A DNA stretch of 35,324 nt from Mesaphorura yosii. Taxonomy: Eukaryota; Arthropoda; Collembola; Poduromorpha; Tullbergiidae. The notes below the pieces were generated by a model. That model was not told where the DNA came from. It did no database searches and was given only the letters and a program-made list of their open reading frames with translations. How positions within the stretch are numbered: position 1 is the first letter of the stretch; each line of letters starts with the position of its first letter. The translations under genes and the position numbers were made by a program. Location of the stretch: positions 1 to 35,324 of the forward strand of contig WIXG01000587.1 in NCBI GenBank assembly GCA_009869945.1, in the 5' to 3' direction. This document shows positions 17,662 to 27,850 of the stretch, piece after piece.

Positions 17662-20482
17662 TCAGGAAACATCTTTCAATTCTCTGAGTTCCTTTCTGCG
17701 CATTTCAAAAGTTTCGTGGACAAGCTTCAGCACACGTTGAAATTGGGGATTGTCCTCTTTCTGGAGCTGCGCAAACTTCTTATCAAAATCTATTCCCCGT
17801 TTAATCTGGACAATTGGAAATTGGCGTGGAAATTTTAAAATTCAATTCAAGAGTGACTTGTGACTCACATCAAACGTCTCTTCTGGCAGGAGAGAAGGTC
17901 CAAATTCCGTACTTAGGTGCGTCAGGATTTCAGTAAATGACGGTCGCGCATGCTCGGAATTTTGGGGGTTGAATATTTTGGCGAATAAACTTTTGATTGC
18001 TGACGGAGTACAATCCAGTATGAGATTTGGATTGCAGTCGTACGGATTTCGACCTTCACGAATGCACTTCTTCACTTCCTGAAGGAGAAAGGTGCTGAGA
18101 AATTAGACAAATTCAGGTTTTTGGCTCAAGCTTACCTCGACCATCTTTTCATTTCCATACGGTTTCTGAGCCGCCAAACTCCAAACTTGCTGGAGGACAA
18201 CGCCAAATGACCAGACATCCGTGCCCTTTGACGCCCTTCCTTTCGGGGGCAATGCCTCCTTCGCGGAAAAGTAAAAGGAGTAGTAATGATTTTGTTCAAT
18301 TTCATTCTCCAGCCATCCATCCCCGTCCATGCTTCCGTTTGGATTCGGATTCAGGAATTTGCTGATTCCAAAATCACCGACTTTTGCGCTATTGTTATTG
18401 TTCATGAAAATGTTGTCTGGCTTCAGGTCACGATGCAGACAATTCTGACTGTGCAGATACTCCATGCCACGAACAATGTCGGTGCTGACTCGGACCAAAT
18501 GCCGCACCATGACTTCGGTCACTGCCTGGAATACAGTTGGTCAATTTTGAGCTTAAATTCTCATTTTTCTTGTGTGATTTTAATTTGAAAAGCCTGACCA
18601 AATTCTTGTGCCAATGATCATAGCACTTTCGGAGATGCTGCGTCAAATTCCCATTCTCGAGGTACTCGAGCAGCAGGCGAGGCACGTCTGTCTCCTCAAC
18701 CTGCACGTAGCCCCAAACGTTGACAATATTTGGGTGGCTCAGCTTGGAAATTGTGGTCAACTCAGCCTGCGCAAGCTCGATACAACCCTTTCCGACGCTT
18801 CCCGGCAGGAATGTTTTCATTGCGGCGACATGGAACATCGCAACAAAACATCGCGTAACGTGGCCAAAACTTCCTTTGCCAAGCAAATCCTTCTCTGTGA
18901 ACTTCAATTCTTCCGGTGAAATGTGCGGTAGCAGATTTGTGCCCTCACTTTTCTGCGAAATTTCAAATTTAAACGTTTGCACACTTTGACCAGCAAACCA
19001 CGTCATACTGACGATTTTACCTTCAACAGCCTCAATAGCTTTAAAAGTGTACTTTTGTCACGGTACACGGTTATAAATTTTGGCAGCATCGGTTTCTCAA
19101 TTGATTGAAAAATCCACTCCTTCACCGTTTCATTTCTCACGTCATTCTCTGTAGGACAGCGAATTGAAATTAATTTTAATTTTTGTGAATGAACTGCTTC
19201 AAGGAAGCAAATTGAAGAATATTTCGTGACGGATTTACCAACAACTGCATCTTCGTACTTCTGCCTCAACCCCAAATGATCCAGAATATTGAGAAAACAC
19301 GCATGTTTAAGCAAAGATCTCTCGTCTTGGAAACCAGCCTGGCTCTAAGCACCAAGTCGGTAAAAAGATGAAACTTTGCCCGTTTATCAAATTCCAAAAT
19401 CGTTAGCGCATTACCTTACATTTCTTCGAATCTCGTCGAAAGCCTTGAAAATAGCATCGAAATCTCCACCCTCTTTAAAAATATCCAGATTCGTGTCTTC
19501 CGAATTCGGTTCCTGGTCACATACGCGGTGAAACAAGTCGTTGGTGAAAGGTTTTACTGAAACGAGCCAAATCATAATTCTCGAATTGCAAATCAGGATT
19601 GATTGCTGAATTACCCAAAATTTGATCAAAATATTTCTCCCTCAAACCGAGACGGTTCAAAAGGCCCAGGATGGCCGAACATTCCAATCCTGCATTCTGC
19701 ATCTGAAATTTTAAATTAAAACCCAAATTTCAGTTAAAAACGAGGAGCCAATTTCCTCCGGTGCGCTGCCCGACTTGCCTTTTGTTTCAAAATCTTCGTC
19801 GCCAAATAATTCGCGTCCTCTTCGTTCAGAAACGGAGCCACGGTCAGCAAATGTGATTTCTCTTCTTCAACAGTCCTCAATTTGGCGTTAAATATTGAGT
19901 ACGATTTGTGCTTATCAATTTTCGCAGTAATCACGCTCTCAGCGTACCTGTCCACCATGTTTGGGTCACAGGAGGCGAGAAAACCTAGGAATATTTCGTA
20001 TGGCAGTCGCCGGAGCCATTCGGCTCGATTTTGGACGAATTTGCCAGTTTTCTGTAGAATCGGGCCATTTATTTGATGAGTTTTTGAGTAAAAAATTTGT
20101 AAGATAAACCGTAACCTTGAAATTCTCCAATGCACCCGCGACATCGTACAGGTCGTCCAGATTCTCCTTTAAAAATGGGGCGGCATGGCCGATTCGTCCA
20201 TGATTTTGGACAAGGTGCTGGAATTGTTCTTCGGTCAACTTGTACTCTGCTCAAAAGGATTATTGAATATAAAATTAGCAGCACCAACCGCCAATTGGCC
20301 AATTGTCCGAATTTTCGAATTATGTGGGTAAACTTACTTAATATGTCATTGTAATATTTCTCCTTCAAATCGAGTCCGTCAAACAGAGCGAGCATACTTG
20401 CGCATTCTGATTCTGACGCTGAATCGGTGACGGCGCTGGGGCCAACGATGGCAAGAACAGAGGTTGCTGGATCCATTGGCAT
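17662..20482 (-). CDS. Protein kinase with three N-terminal two-exon modules
   Basis: Eleven exons, 699 aa: 20482-20338, 20246-20116, 20051-19779, 19702-19615, 19556-19420, 19338-19239, 19148-19021, 18952-18599, 18525-18136, 18078-17869, 17805-17662. All joins keep phase; intron 3 is GC-AG (AAG|GCAAGT), the rest GT-AG. Exon pairs 1-2, 4-5 and 6-7 each encode a module of about 75 residues, split by a phase-1 intron just after L..LxLxxKY...(I/V)(L/V) (FDGLDLKEKYYNDIL, LNRLGLREKYFDQIL, LDHLGLRQKYEDAVV). Exon 3 is an extra helical segment. The kinase domain (about 350-650) has LGKGSFGHV at 358-366, Lys380 in AAMK, HRDLKPDN at 483-490 and DFG at 503-505. It lacks a standard APE (FSAKEALPPKG instead). 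It is best placed as a tyrosine-kinase-like Ser/Thr kinase, perhaps RIPK-like in role. The helical modules could be SAM-like or death-fold adaptors; I cannot decide from sequence alone. A coiled tail encoded by exon 11 ends the protein. Confidence 0.8.
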
Positions 20483-21007
20483 TGTGGTGCTATCAATGGA
20501 AAAACACAGTTTCGGGTGCCGAGCGAAGAGAAAAACGCGTGCACATCGGACGATGAGTGTAATATGTTCAACTTGATTTGGAAATGAATCAGTTCAGTGC
20601 AATGAATCAGCGCGGAATGTGAACCAAGTTGTTGGCCTTCAGTTTTATTTTCATTTTACATGCTTATATTCACAGTTGCTATAAAATTATACAGAAATGA
20701 GGTTATTTGCACAGAGCATCGTACGATTACTTTCCATGCACGGTGACATCATTCACAAAAACATCTTTATACTTTACACCATTCCAATGGCAATATACCA
20801 TGTACCAGAGCGGGTAGATGCAGAGTGCCAAAGTGCGGTGACTAATCTGTGACTAAACTGTATGATGACAAGACAGAAGCGTTTTGTGTTTGCCCAAGAC
20901 GAACCGATCTCAGTCAAAATCAGTTGTCTTTCAGAGTTTACAGCAACCACACTACATTTAAGCACAGTTAAACTGAATAAGGCTGCAGAAACTGTCAACT
21001 GTGGCAA
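20483..21007. promoter_or_regulatory. Shared divergent promoter region (kinase / PPPDE peptidase)
   Basis: 525 bp separate the kinase ATG (minus) and the PPPDE gene ATG (plus). No other gene is seen, so both promoters and 5' UTRs must lie here. I see no clear TATA box for either gene. Confidence 0.4.
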
Positions 21008-22306
21008 ATGGCGACCGATTCAAGTGCGCCGTTGAAAATCACCAAGCTCTTGGCTTTGATAAACATCCAAGATACAGAAACAGGCGATCAAGGTAAAGTC
21101 ATTCGCATGCATGTAAATTGCGAATCATAGAAATTTTCTGCACAGATTTGATGAGTATGGACGACCAGACATTTGATGAGTTCGTACGCGACCCGACTTC
21201 GTTGGTACTCAACTCGGAATGGCATAAGGAACAAATTGAGGATGCGTTCAAATTCCTTCACCAAGTTGCTAGTGCTGGTGTAAAATTACCAGTGGCAGCG
21301 ACTCCAATTCCACAAGAAGTTACGGCTGTGTCTGCTCCCAAACGAAAGTATATTGTTGCAGTGTTCAAGTGGCCACTCAACATTCCATTGGGTGTGTGCA
21401 CAAATTCGCACTAGAAATGCAAATTAACTTGACTGATTTCCGCTTTCATTTTAGTGCATTCGGTCGGCAAATCCTTGAGCCGTGTCACAGCAGGTAAAAT
21501 TCCGAAGTCTTTTTACCATGCCGGAATCGTCGTTTACAACACTTTGCACCATTTTGGGCCAGCCGGCCTGCAGCAGCTTTTGGAAATGGTACGCAGCACA
21601 GGCGCGACCTTCAAAATACCAAAATGATTTAATGTTCCCTAATTTGTAGCCTGCCGATTGGGTCACAATATCGGAATTTGGTCTGCAGACCACAGAGCGG
21701 ACGCGGAACGAATTTGACCACTGGTTGCATGCTGCGAGTGAGCGCTTCAAGTACGTGGCTTGTCACTCGTGATTTCCCGACCAGTCTGCTAAGTGGCTAC
21801 TTATTTTGTATTTAAATATGTGTCAGGGCTGCCAACTACCATTTTGCAACATTGAATTGCATTTCGTTCACGCAAGAGCTTGCAGAGTTTCTTGGCGTCC
21901 AGGTGGATTCGGACATTCTGTATTTGCAAAATTGGCTGAGGGTCGAGTAAGAAATTCCGTTAATTTTGGTTTAAATTCAAACCCCACAAGCAATTTGAGT
22001 TAAGAAATGCGGATGTGTTGCAGGCACATAAGAATTGAAGAAATGGAAGACGGCACTTTGAGGGAGGAGGCGACACTAAGAATGAACGCGTTTCTGAAGG
22101 CTTTAACCGAAAATCCCGTCATCGCTGCCCTGGAAGGTTCAGGCGTGCGACTGAAACGCAGCAGTGCGTCACTGCACTATACGAAGGAGGGCGTCAAAGC
22201 CTCGGTTGCAAACTTGTTTCAAGTTGAAGCGGAAATGGAGAGTCTGTTCACGTTATCAAATACCGGTGGATTGTACGATAAGACGATCGGAGCTCTGCTG
22301 CCTTGA
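21008..22306 (+). CDS. PPPDE (DeSI-like) cysteine peptidase family protein
   Basis: Six exons: 21008-21092, 21146-21391, 21455-21588, 21650-21750, 21827-21946, 22024-22306; all GT-AG and in phase, 322 aa. The central part has the PPPDE signature. H132 lies in FYHAGIVVYNTLHHFGPAGL, corresponding to the His-x-G-hydrophobic ... FG..G block. C200 lies in HFATLNCISFTQELAEFLGV, corresponding to the NC-x-x-F block. Together they form the His-Cys dyad of DeSI-type deSUMOylases and deubiquitinases. The N-terminal about 100 residues look helical and carry no recognised domain. The C-terminal about 95 residues are also helical. The usual DeSI proteins are shorter (about 170-200 aa), so the flanks are additions. 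Cytosolic removal of SUMO or ubiquitin-like tags is the family role. It sits head-to-head with the kinase gene. Confidence 0.72.
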
Positions 22307-22720
22307 AGTGGACCAGCAAGAATTTCGTGATTGGTTTGAGTAATTGCAACGGGAATCGTGGTTAATTTGGAAATAAAATCCACGGCGAAAGTCTGCACAT
22401 TCGCCTGTCTGTTAAGAAGGATGCCCGTCTCGGTTAACGATGAGTGGGGTCTTTATTCTTTGAGGTCATTGTCCTTTTTAGGGTGAGCAGACGGTTTTAT
22501 GATCTTTTATGAATTGTTATTATGGTGTAATACATTTTGAACTATTCCAAGAAGCGCTGCTTGCGAAATTTGCAATTACCTTGAGTAGAACCAGACAATG
22601 GTTCCTTCATTCATTCCACTTCACCTTGAACTCAAACTCGAGCATTTCGCGAATTTGTAATTCAACCATTTCATTTACATTTTACACTTGTTGCTTGTTG
22701 CACCAGGAATCTTGAGCAAC
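22307..22720. other. 3' flank and intergenic; AATAAA at 22372-22377
   Basis: The PPPDE gene poly(A) signal lies about 65 nt after its stop. Beyond it I see nothing until the protease fragment. Confidence 0.45.
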
Positions 22721-23100
22721 ATGCTGCCGTTGCCGTTCACGCCCTTCAAAGCAATCGCCCTGCTACTGCCAGCCCTTGCCCTGACTCTGTTGGCCTCCTG
22801 GGTGGCCGATGGCAAGGAAATCACGGCCACACTCGCCCAGCCCGGGGAATTCCCATTTGCGGTACAGCTTCACGTTTCCTGGTACAATTGATCAGTGACA
22901 CCGGGGCAAAAACACCAGTTCCACGAATGTTCCCATGTGCCGGGGCGATCGTGAGCCCAAACCTGCTCATTGCTCCGACTCATTGCGCGTTTGACCTGCC
23001 GGACACAGTCGACCTAGGTGATGGCAAGGACACCGTGATCAAGGTGATTGCCGGGGAATCCTTCTGGGGTCTTGAGGGACCTGCCACGAGCACAAGAATG
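22721..23100 (+). pseudogene. Truncated, frameshifted S1 (trypsin-like) serine protease
   Basis: ATG 22721 gives a hydrophobic leader (LLLPALALTLLASWVADG) and LAQPGEFPFAVQLH, the start of a chymotrypsin-fold domain. This frame stops at 22889-22891. In another frame the domain goes on with FPCAGAIVSPNLLIAPTHC, equivalent to the CGGSII...TAAHC block, with the catalytic His kept but the first Cys-Gly-Gly changed to Cys-Ala-Gly. The 14 nt between the frames cannot be an intron. Sequences for the catalytic Asp and Ser are not found downstream. It is a pseudogene fragment, or at best a serine-protease-homolog relic. Confidence 0.65.
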
Positions 23101-23854
23101 CGGCACGAGAGTGTACAGGGCCGAATGGCTGTTGCTATGGCAACAACGATGGATGAGTGTACCTTCAATTGGGCCATCTTTTTCAATCAAGAAGCTTATT
23201 AATAGTGAAATGGAAGAAGAAAACCGTGAATTTGAAACGAAAAAGTCATGTTTTTATATTGTTTCAGGTTTCTAGAACCGTTTGACGTTAGAATTAAGCC
23301 TAAACCGCATTTTTAATCTCATCTCAATTACTATTTAATTTGCGGAAAAGTCCTCGTCAAAAAGTTTGGTTTTCGATTCATTATCGACACAAGAATTTGG
23401 AAGAAGAATATCATAGAATTCAATTAATAACGCTAATTAAGCTCAAATATTGCTCTGACAAAGAAGTCTCAACAATCTCAAGCTCGAATTTATTGAATCT
23501 ACGAATTAATGTACTACGTAATGCATCAGTCACAATTTTGAGAATTGTCCCGTCTTAGCCATTGACCAAGCCTTTATGAAGGTGAAAGTTCTCATTCATT
23601 TCTTTCCACCAGAACGACCGAAAGAGCATGCAGTTTTCTGTCACTCTTCCAGGGGCTGAGGAACCGGGTGCTTCAGAAGTAGCACCAGATGAAGTAGAAG
23701 AAACCACCTGAAAGGCGGCGACATCCCTATCTGTACTATCCGGTGTAGAACCTTCGCCATCTATAAATAACGGCGTCAAACACTGGCATCATGTGCGCAT
23801 CTACAGTGCGTCCGTAAAGTTAGTAGACTGATCTGTCCACCGGGCGACACAAAT
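23101..23854. other. Intergenic, no gene seen
   Basis: AT-rich. A TATAAATA at about 23760 lies some 100 nt before the NPC2-like remnant and may be the surviving promoter of that broken gene. Confidence 0.35.
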
Positions 23855-24076
23855 GCCGTCCGCTCCGCCATCCGCAAAGAAGTGGAGCTGGCGACTATTC
23901 AGGAAGACTACCGCGTTCCAGACAGTACCGTCGACCCAGGTGTCATGTACACGTTCAACTTCCCGTTTACCATCCTATCTTTAATCAGCGGATACTCGCA
24001 GTACCGCCTGAAGCTCTACCAGAATTATGTGCACGAGATTGTCTCGTTCTGCCAGTTAACATCAACTAAATTCTAG
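23855..24076 (+). pseudogene. NPC2-like (ML domain) C-terminal exon remnant
   Basis: Encodes VRSAIRKEVELATIQEDY, RVPDSTVDPGVMYTFNFPF and YSQYRLKLYQNYVHEI. These are collinear with the C-terminal half of the intact gene at 26033-26585. A one-base deletion after HEI shifts the frame, so the final Cys-containing strand (ICLVLP in the intact gene) is replaced by an unrelated tail and an early stop. The N-terminal half with the DCG and GC...PC cysteines is absent. It is a non-functional duplicate in opposite orientation to its closest relative. Confidence 0.75.
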
Positions 24077-24485
24077 ATTCTTACTCGCCGCGGCACGGCG
24101 GTTGAATTGTAAAAGAATTGAGTGAAGAATCAATAAATTGAAATTATTAAGCACACCTTTTCGAAATACTTGTGTCCTTACTCTGATTGGCCACGTTCTC
24201 AACACGGTAAACTTCAGTTCAAATTGCAGAGTTCATGCTTTCGATTTCGCTTTCGCTCAGAACCTTAATAAAATCATTCTCGCCAGACAAGTCAGTTAAG
24301 TGAGTGAAATCTTTTCGAAGGTGTCCTGTTTCTGAATTCTTAAACATTCTCACTCTGATTGTAAGATAAGAATTCGAAATTCGATAAGGACAAGAGTAGG
24401 AGTGTGACCTTCGAGACTTTTAAAATTATATCGAAGAGTCACAAATAAATGTGAATTTGATTTCTGTATACTGTGCTATAATTTC
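24077..24485. other. Intergenic, no gene seen
   Basis: AT-rich sequence between the NPC2-like remnant and the 3' end of AA15 gene 1; one AATAAA at about 24131 may be the relic 3' signal of the remnant. Confidence 0.4.
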
Positions 24486-24491
24486 TTTATT
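24486..24491 (-). terminator. Poly(A) signal of AA15 gene 1
   Basis: AATAAA on the minus strand about 85 nt beyond the stop at 24575. Confidence 0.55.
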
Positions 24492-24574
24492 CAATTCGAA
24501 TACACAATACGCAACGACAGAAAATCAATCAACGGAGCCACGCGAATTATGAATCAAGTTTTGGGAAGAATAGT

Positions 24575-25248
24575 TTACTGGATTTTAACGTCGACGCAGT
24601 TCTTGTAGTATTGGTCGGAGCCCTCACCGAACCAGTTCCATTGGAGGACACAACGCTCGCAGGTGACACCGGCAGGGAGCTGGAGGCTGAACCAGCCTGA
24701 GGAGGAGTCCTTTCTCGAAGAGCCGTCAGAGAAGCGGAGAGGGTAAGCGTCGAAGCAGTCCTCCGACTCCTCACCAGTCACGCTGTATGGGCACAGCTTG
24801 AAGTCGAACCAGCCCGCGTGTCCAGCGGCGATTGTGATCTCGACTTGGACGACCTGCAAGAAGAAAATCCAATTAAATCTGTGCCAATCGCAAATCAATG
24901 CTGCAATAATTGAAAGGAGCGCCAAACATGTGTGCCGCCACTCACCGATCCTTGTTGCCAGTTGGCCACGATGATTCCACGCTCAAATTCTCCTCCGATT
25001 TCGTGCTTGCGCGGGCGGGGTTCCAGCACACTGTCGCCGCAGAGTCCGCAGGCTCCGATGTAAGGGACGGTCACGCCACGGCCACCGCAGAAGTTTTCAT
25101 GGTCGTCGGGCTGGCGTCCAGGGTTCGCCCAGTCGTACTCAGAGTGGCGCCAGAGGGAACCACGCTGTGGGGGGTTGGAGACGCGCGCGTGGCCAGCGAC
25201 CAGGGCGACGCCCACGGCGAGGAAGAGAGCTGCGAGGGCGAGCTTCAT
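24575..25248 (-). CDS. AA15 lytic polysaccharide monooxygenase, copy 1
   Basis: Two exons: 25248-24946 and 24853-24575 (phase 0, GTGAGT...TTGCAG), 193 aa. The ATG at 25248 is followed by a signal peptide (MKLALAALFLAVGVALVAG) cleaved before His20, which becomes the N-terminal copper ligand. His82 in RKHEIGGEF is the second histidine-brace ligand, and a Phe in GWFDFKLC occupies the axial region. AA15 landmarks are NPPQRGSLWR, NFCGG, CGLCGD, GEESEDCFDAYPL and CERCVLQWNW. There is no carbohydrate-binding module or C-terminal extension. The expected activity is secreted, copper-dependent oxidative cleavage of chitin and/or cellulose, in gut or moulting fluid. Compared with copy 2 (27062), the first intron, located after FCGG, is missing. 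A TATA box is present upstream. Confidence 0.9.
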
Positions 25249-25322
25249 TCTTGTGTACGTGTTGTCTGTTCGTTCTCCTTGAATTCGTAATGACAGAGTC
25301 CGCAAGCTGAGACAATGCAGTG

Positions 25323-25330
25323 CTTTTATA
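25323..25330 (-). promoter_or_regulatory. TATA box of AA15 gene 1
   Basis: TATAAAAG on the minus strand, 75-82 nt upstream of the ATG at 25248; a strong core-promoter match. Confidence 0.6.
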
Positions 25331-25917
25331 AACTGTTGAAGCCGTAGATTTAGATTTAACGTTCGAGTGCCGAGTGATCGAACCGAGTCGAGTGTCAACA
25401 CGAATCTGGTTGTCGTTCGTTGTTCGCTGGAATTTCGAGCTACTCGTCTCATCACGCAGCACGTCGGTCGGGAGCAGGTGCTGACCACGCCAACATCAAT
25501 CAGTGTCAAGTCCCGAGTTAATTACTGAAGGTGTCAAGTGCACGGGCGACAATTTCGTTTCCGTACCGTGCGCAAAAGTCGTTAATCTCGTGCGTGTGCG
25601 TGCGGGTTATGTGCAAAATTGTGCCGGAAATTCCGAGGAAGAAAAACCATGACCATGCCTCATGAATCTCAAAGTATTTCCAGAAGGTCAAGCGGCCACA
25701 TTCTTAGCGTAGGCCTGTTTTTACTCCCATTTCCCTAAAAAAAAAGTTTCCATAAAATGTTGACCTTCTTCAAGCAAAATGCAAATTCGCAGAGAAAATT
25801 CTTGGAATTCATTCAATTTATAGCGAAATCGGAAATTCGAGATGCAGACATCTTTGACTCAATGATAATGATGTACGTGAAAGATTTGACAAACTTGAAT
25901 AATGCGTAATCAATGAT
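25331..25917. other. Intergenic, no gene seen
   Basis: Upstream region of AA15 gene 1 and downstream flank of NPC2-like gene A. The in-frame minus-strand extension of AA15 gene 1 to about 25509 uses no ATG and crosses the TATA box, so it is not coding. Confidence 0.45.
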
Positions 25918-25923
25918 TTTATT
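25918..25923 (-). terminator. Likely poly(A) signal of NPC2-like gene A
   Basis: AATAAA on the minus strand, about 110 nt past the stop at 26033; a T-rich tract lies between. Confidence 0.4.
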
Positions 25924-26032
25924 CATGGTTGATTATGTTTTGATTATACTGATTGACACAAGACAATTAATTTTAATCTGGGATCGACTTCCACACTACA
26001 TTGCTTAAGACTTTCTTTTTTTTTTTTTTAGC

Positions 26033-26585
26033 TTAGACGACATTGACGGGGAGAACCAGGCAAATCTCGTGCTCAAAGTTCTGGTAGAGCTTCAGGCGGA
26101 ACTGCGAGTAGCCTGTGATTCCCGATGGGACGGTGAACGGGAAGGAGAAAGTGTAAAGGACACCCACTTCGACGGTGCTGTCTGGGATGCGGTAGTCCTC
26201 TTGAATAGTCTCGAGTTCCATTTCCTTGCGGAGGGCCGAGCGGACAGTCAGATCCCAATGGAAGTATTTTGGACGAAAATCGATGGCGAGGTTGACCTGC
26301 TGGCCGCGGGTCAGCGTGCACGGAGCGGAGTCGCAGCCGTCGAGGCGGACGTCGATGAAAGTGGCGGCACCAGCGCCTAAAACGCAAGCAACACAGCAAG
26401 GATAAAGCAATAAATTAATCCTTGCTTTGTTCAGACAATTAGTGAATTAACTTACCGCAGTCCCGAATTCCTGACACGCCTTGGGGAGAAGCATCCTTGG
26501 GTTGGTTCTCCGACTTCGCGATGGAGATGCCGGTTGCGTGGGCCGCCGCGACGGCGCATGCGAGGATGACGAGCGCGAACTTCAT
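26033..26585 (-). CDS. NPC2-like secreted lipid-binding protein (ML domain), gene A
   Basis: Two exons: 26585-26456 and 26376-26033 (phase 1, GTAAGT...TTTTAG), 157 aa. A signal peptide (MKFALVILACAVAAAHA) is followed by a linker and the ML domain, beginning IRDCG with the intron inside the Gly codon. Four cysteines remain: DCG, DGC and APC (VRLDGCDSAPCTLTRGQ), and the C-terminal ICLV. This fits two of the three NPC2 disulfides; the internal pair (GCKSGINC in vertebrate NPC2) is absent. The immunoglobulin-like beta sandwich binds sterols, fatty acids or semiochemicals in family members. In arthropods, expanded NPC2 families serve in digestion, chemosensory lymph and immunity. It lies head-to-head with AA15 gene 2 (476 bp) and has a TATA box. 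Confidence 0.87.
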
Positions 26586-26662
26586 GTTTCTTGCCTTTTG
26601 AATTTGTGTTCCACAAAACTACTTTCAAATGACTAAAAGCGGAGGGCCCGACGCGTAGTTAA

Positions 26663-26668
26663 TTTATA
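26663..26668 (-). promoter_or_regulatory. TATA box of NPC2-like gene A
   Basis: TATAAA on the minus strand (TTTATA on plus), about 80 nt upstream of the ATG at 26585. Confidence 0.55.
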
Positions 26669-26977
26669 ACAGTATTGAGTGTGAAATTGTCAATGCTTGT
26701 TAACAGAATTACTAATCCACTCAAATGTGTCGTGCGTCCACTCAATCACTACCGTGATAATCAGTGATTCGTGCCCGATTTCAAGACTTTCGAGTGGTTG
26801 TCCACGTGAAAGCATTCCAAAAGCCATTCACACGGATCGATCGTGAAAGAATTTCTAGTCACCAGTCGGATGAGCCACGGACAGTGATTGATCGTAATTC
26901 GTGTCGGGCGCATGACGATTGGCGATGACGATGACGGTGACAACAGCCTCACTGACCAGACCAACTGCGACTGCCTT

Positions 26978-26983
26978 TATAAG
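26978..26983 (+). promoter_or_regulatory. TATA box of AA15 gene 2
   Basis: TATAAG in GCCTTTATAAGATCC, 79-84 nt upstream of the ATG at 27062, the same distance as in the two neighbouring genes. It and the TATA at 26663 face away from each other across about 310 bp. Confidence 0.5.
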
Positions 26984-27061
26984 ATCCTTCCAGCCTGCAT
27001 TTCCCAGCAGTATTCTGTTAAGTTTTATGCTGTACTCTAGTCACTAGTCACAGTTGACAAA

Positions 27062-27819
27062 ATGGTAAAACTCGCACTTATCGCCGCCTTCGTGTTGGCC
27101 GCCGTAGCATGTGTCGCTGGTCACGGCCGAATTGTTGACCCACCCCAACGTGGATCCCTCTGGCGCCTGCCTGAGTATGCATGGGCTAACCCAGGACATC
27201 AGGCTGATGATCAGGAGCTTTTCTGTGGTGGAACTTCGGTAAGAGAACGTGAAAGGAAGGAATTTGCATAACAATTAATTAACTAGCCGACGCGTCTATT
27301 GCACATTACTAATTACAGGTGACTGACCCCTTCGTCGGCGCTTGCGGTCTGTGCGGAGACAGCATTCTTGACCCGAAACCCCGCAAGCACGAAATCGGAG
27401 GAGAATATGAGCGTGGAATCATCGTCCGCAACTACCAACAAGGATCGGTGAGCAAATTATAGCAATTCTTAGCAATTAGCATAGTTTTTCTTATTTGGCA
27501 TTGGCATCTCCAACCTTAACTTTGATCATAGACCATCAACGTCGAAATTTTCCTCGCCGTCGACCATCGTGGCTGGTTCGAGTTCCGACTGTGCGAGTAC
27601 AGCAGAACTGGGGCCGAGACCGAAGAGTGCTTCAACCAACATCTGCTCAGATTCGATGACGGCACCACCCGCTACGACGCCTGGTCCGGACAGAACGTCA
27701 ACATGCGTCTTCGCCTTCCCGCTGGAGTCACGTGCGAACGCTGCGTCCTCCAATGGCACTGGTATGGAGAGGGATCCAAGCAGTACTACAGAAACTGCGC
27801 CGATATCTCCATCAACTAA
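27062..27819 (+). CDS. AA15 lytic polysaccharide monooxygenase, copy 2
   Basis: Three exons: 27062-27238, 27319-27447 and 27532-27819 (both introns phase 0), 197 aa. A signal peptide (MVKLALIAAFVLAAVACVAG) is cleaved before His21, the N-terminal copper ligand; His83 in RKHEIGGEY is the second brace histidine. Conserved AA15 blocks are DPPQRGSLWR, LFCGG, CGLCGD, GWFEFRLC and CERCVLQWHWYGEGS. The protein is catalytic domain only and acidic to neutral, predicted secreted. It differs from copy 1 in TEECFNQHLLRFDDG versus SEDCFDAYPLRFSDG near the surface loop, which could alter substrate preference. Its first intron, after FCGGTS, is lacking in copy 1. AATAAA follows the stop by about 25 nt. Confidence 0.9.
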
Positions 27820-27844
27820 ATGACCAGCCTCAAAAGACCCACAC

Positions 27845-27850
27845 AATAAA
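27845..27850 (+). terminator. Poly(A) signal of AA15 gene 2
   Basis: AATAAA 26 nt after the stop codon, correct strand. Confidence 0.6.

Noticed and set aside
22860..22905. Very short intron (GTACAATTGATCAG, 14 nt) to rescue the serine protease frame
   Set aside because: Too short for any spliceosomal intron, and the rest of the protease domain is missing anyway.
24895..25509. N-terminal extension of AA15 gene 1 to about 25509
   Set aside because: It uses a non-ATG start, runs through the TATA box, and would bury the signal peptide and the His ligand that must be N-terminal.
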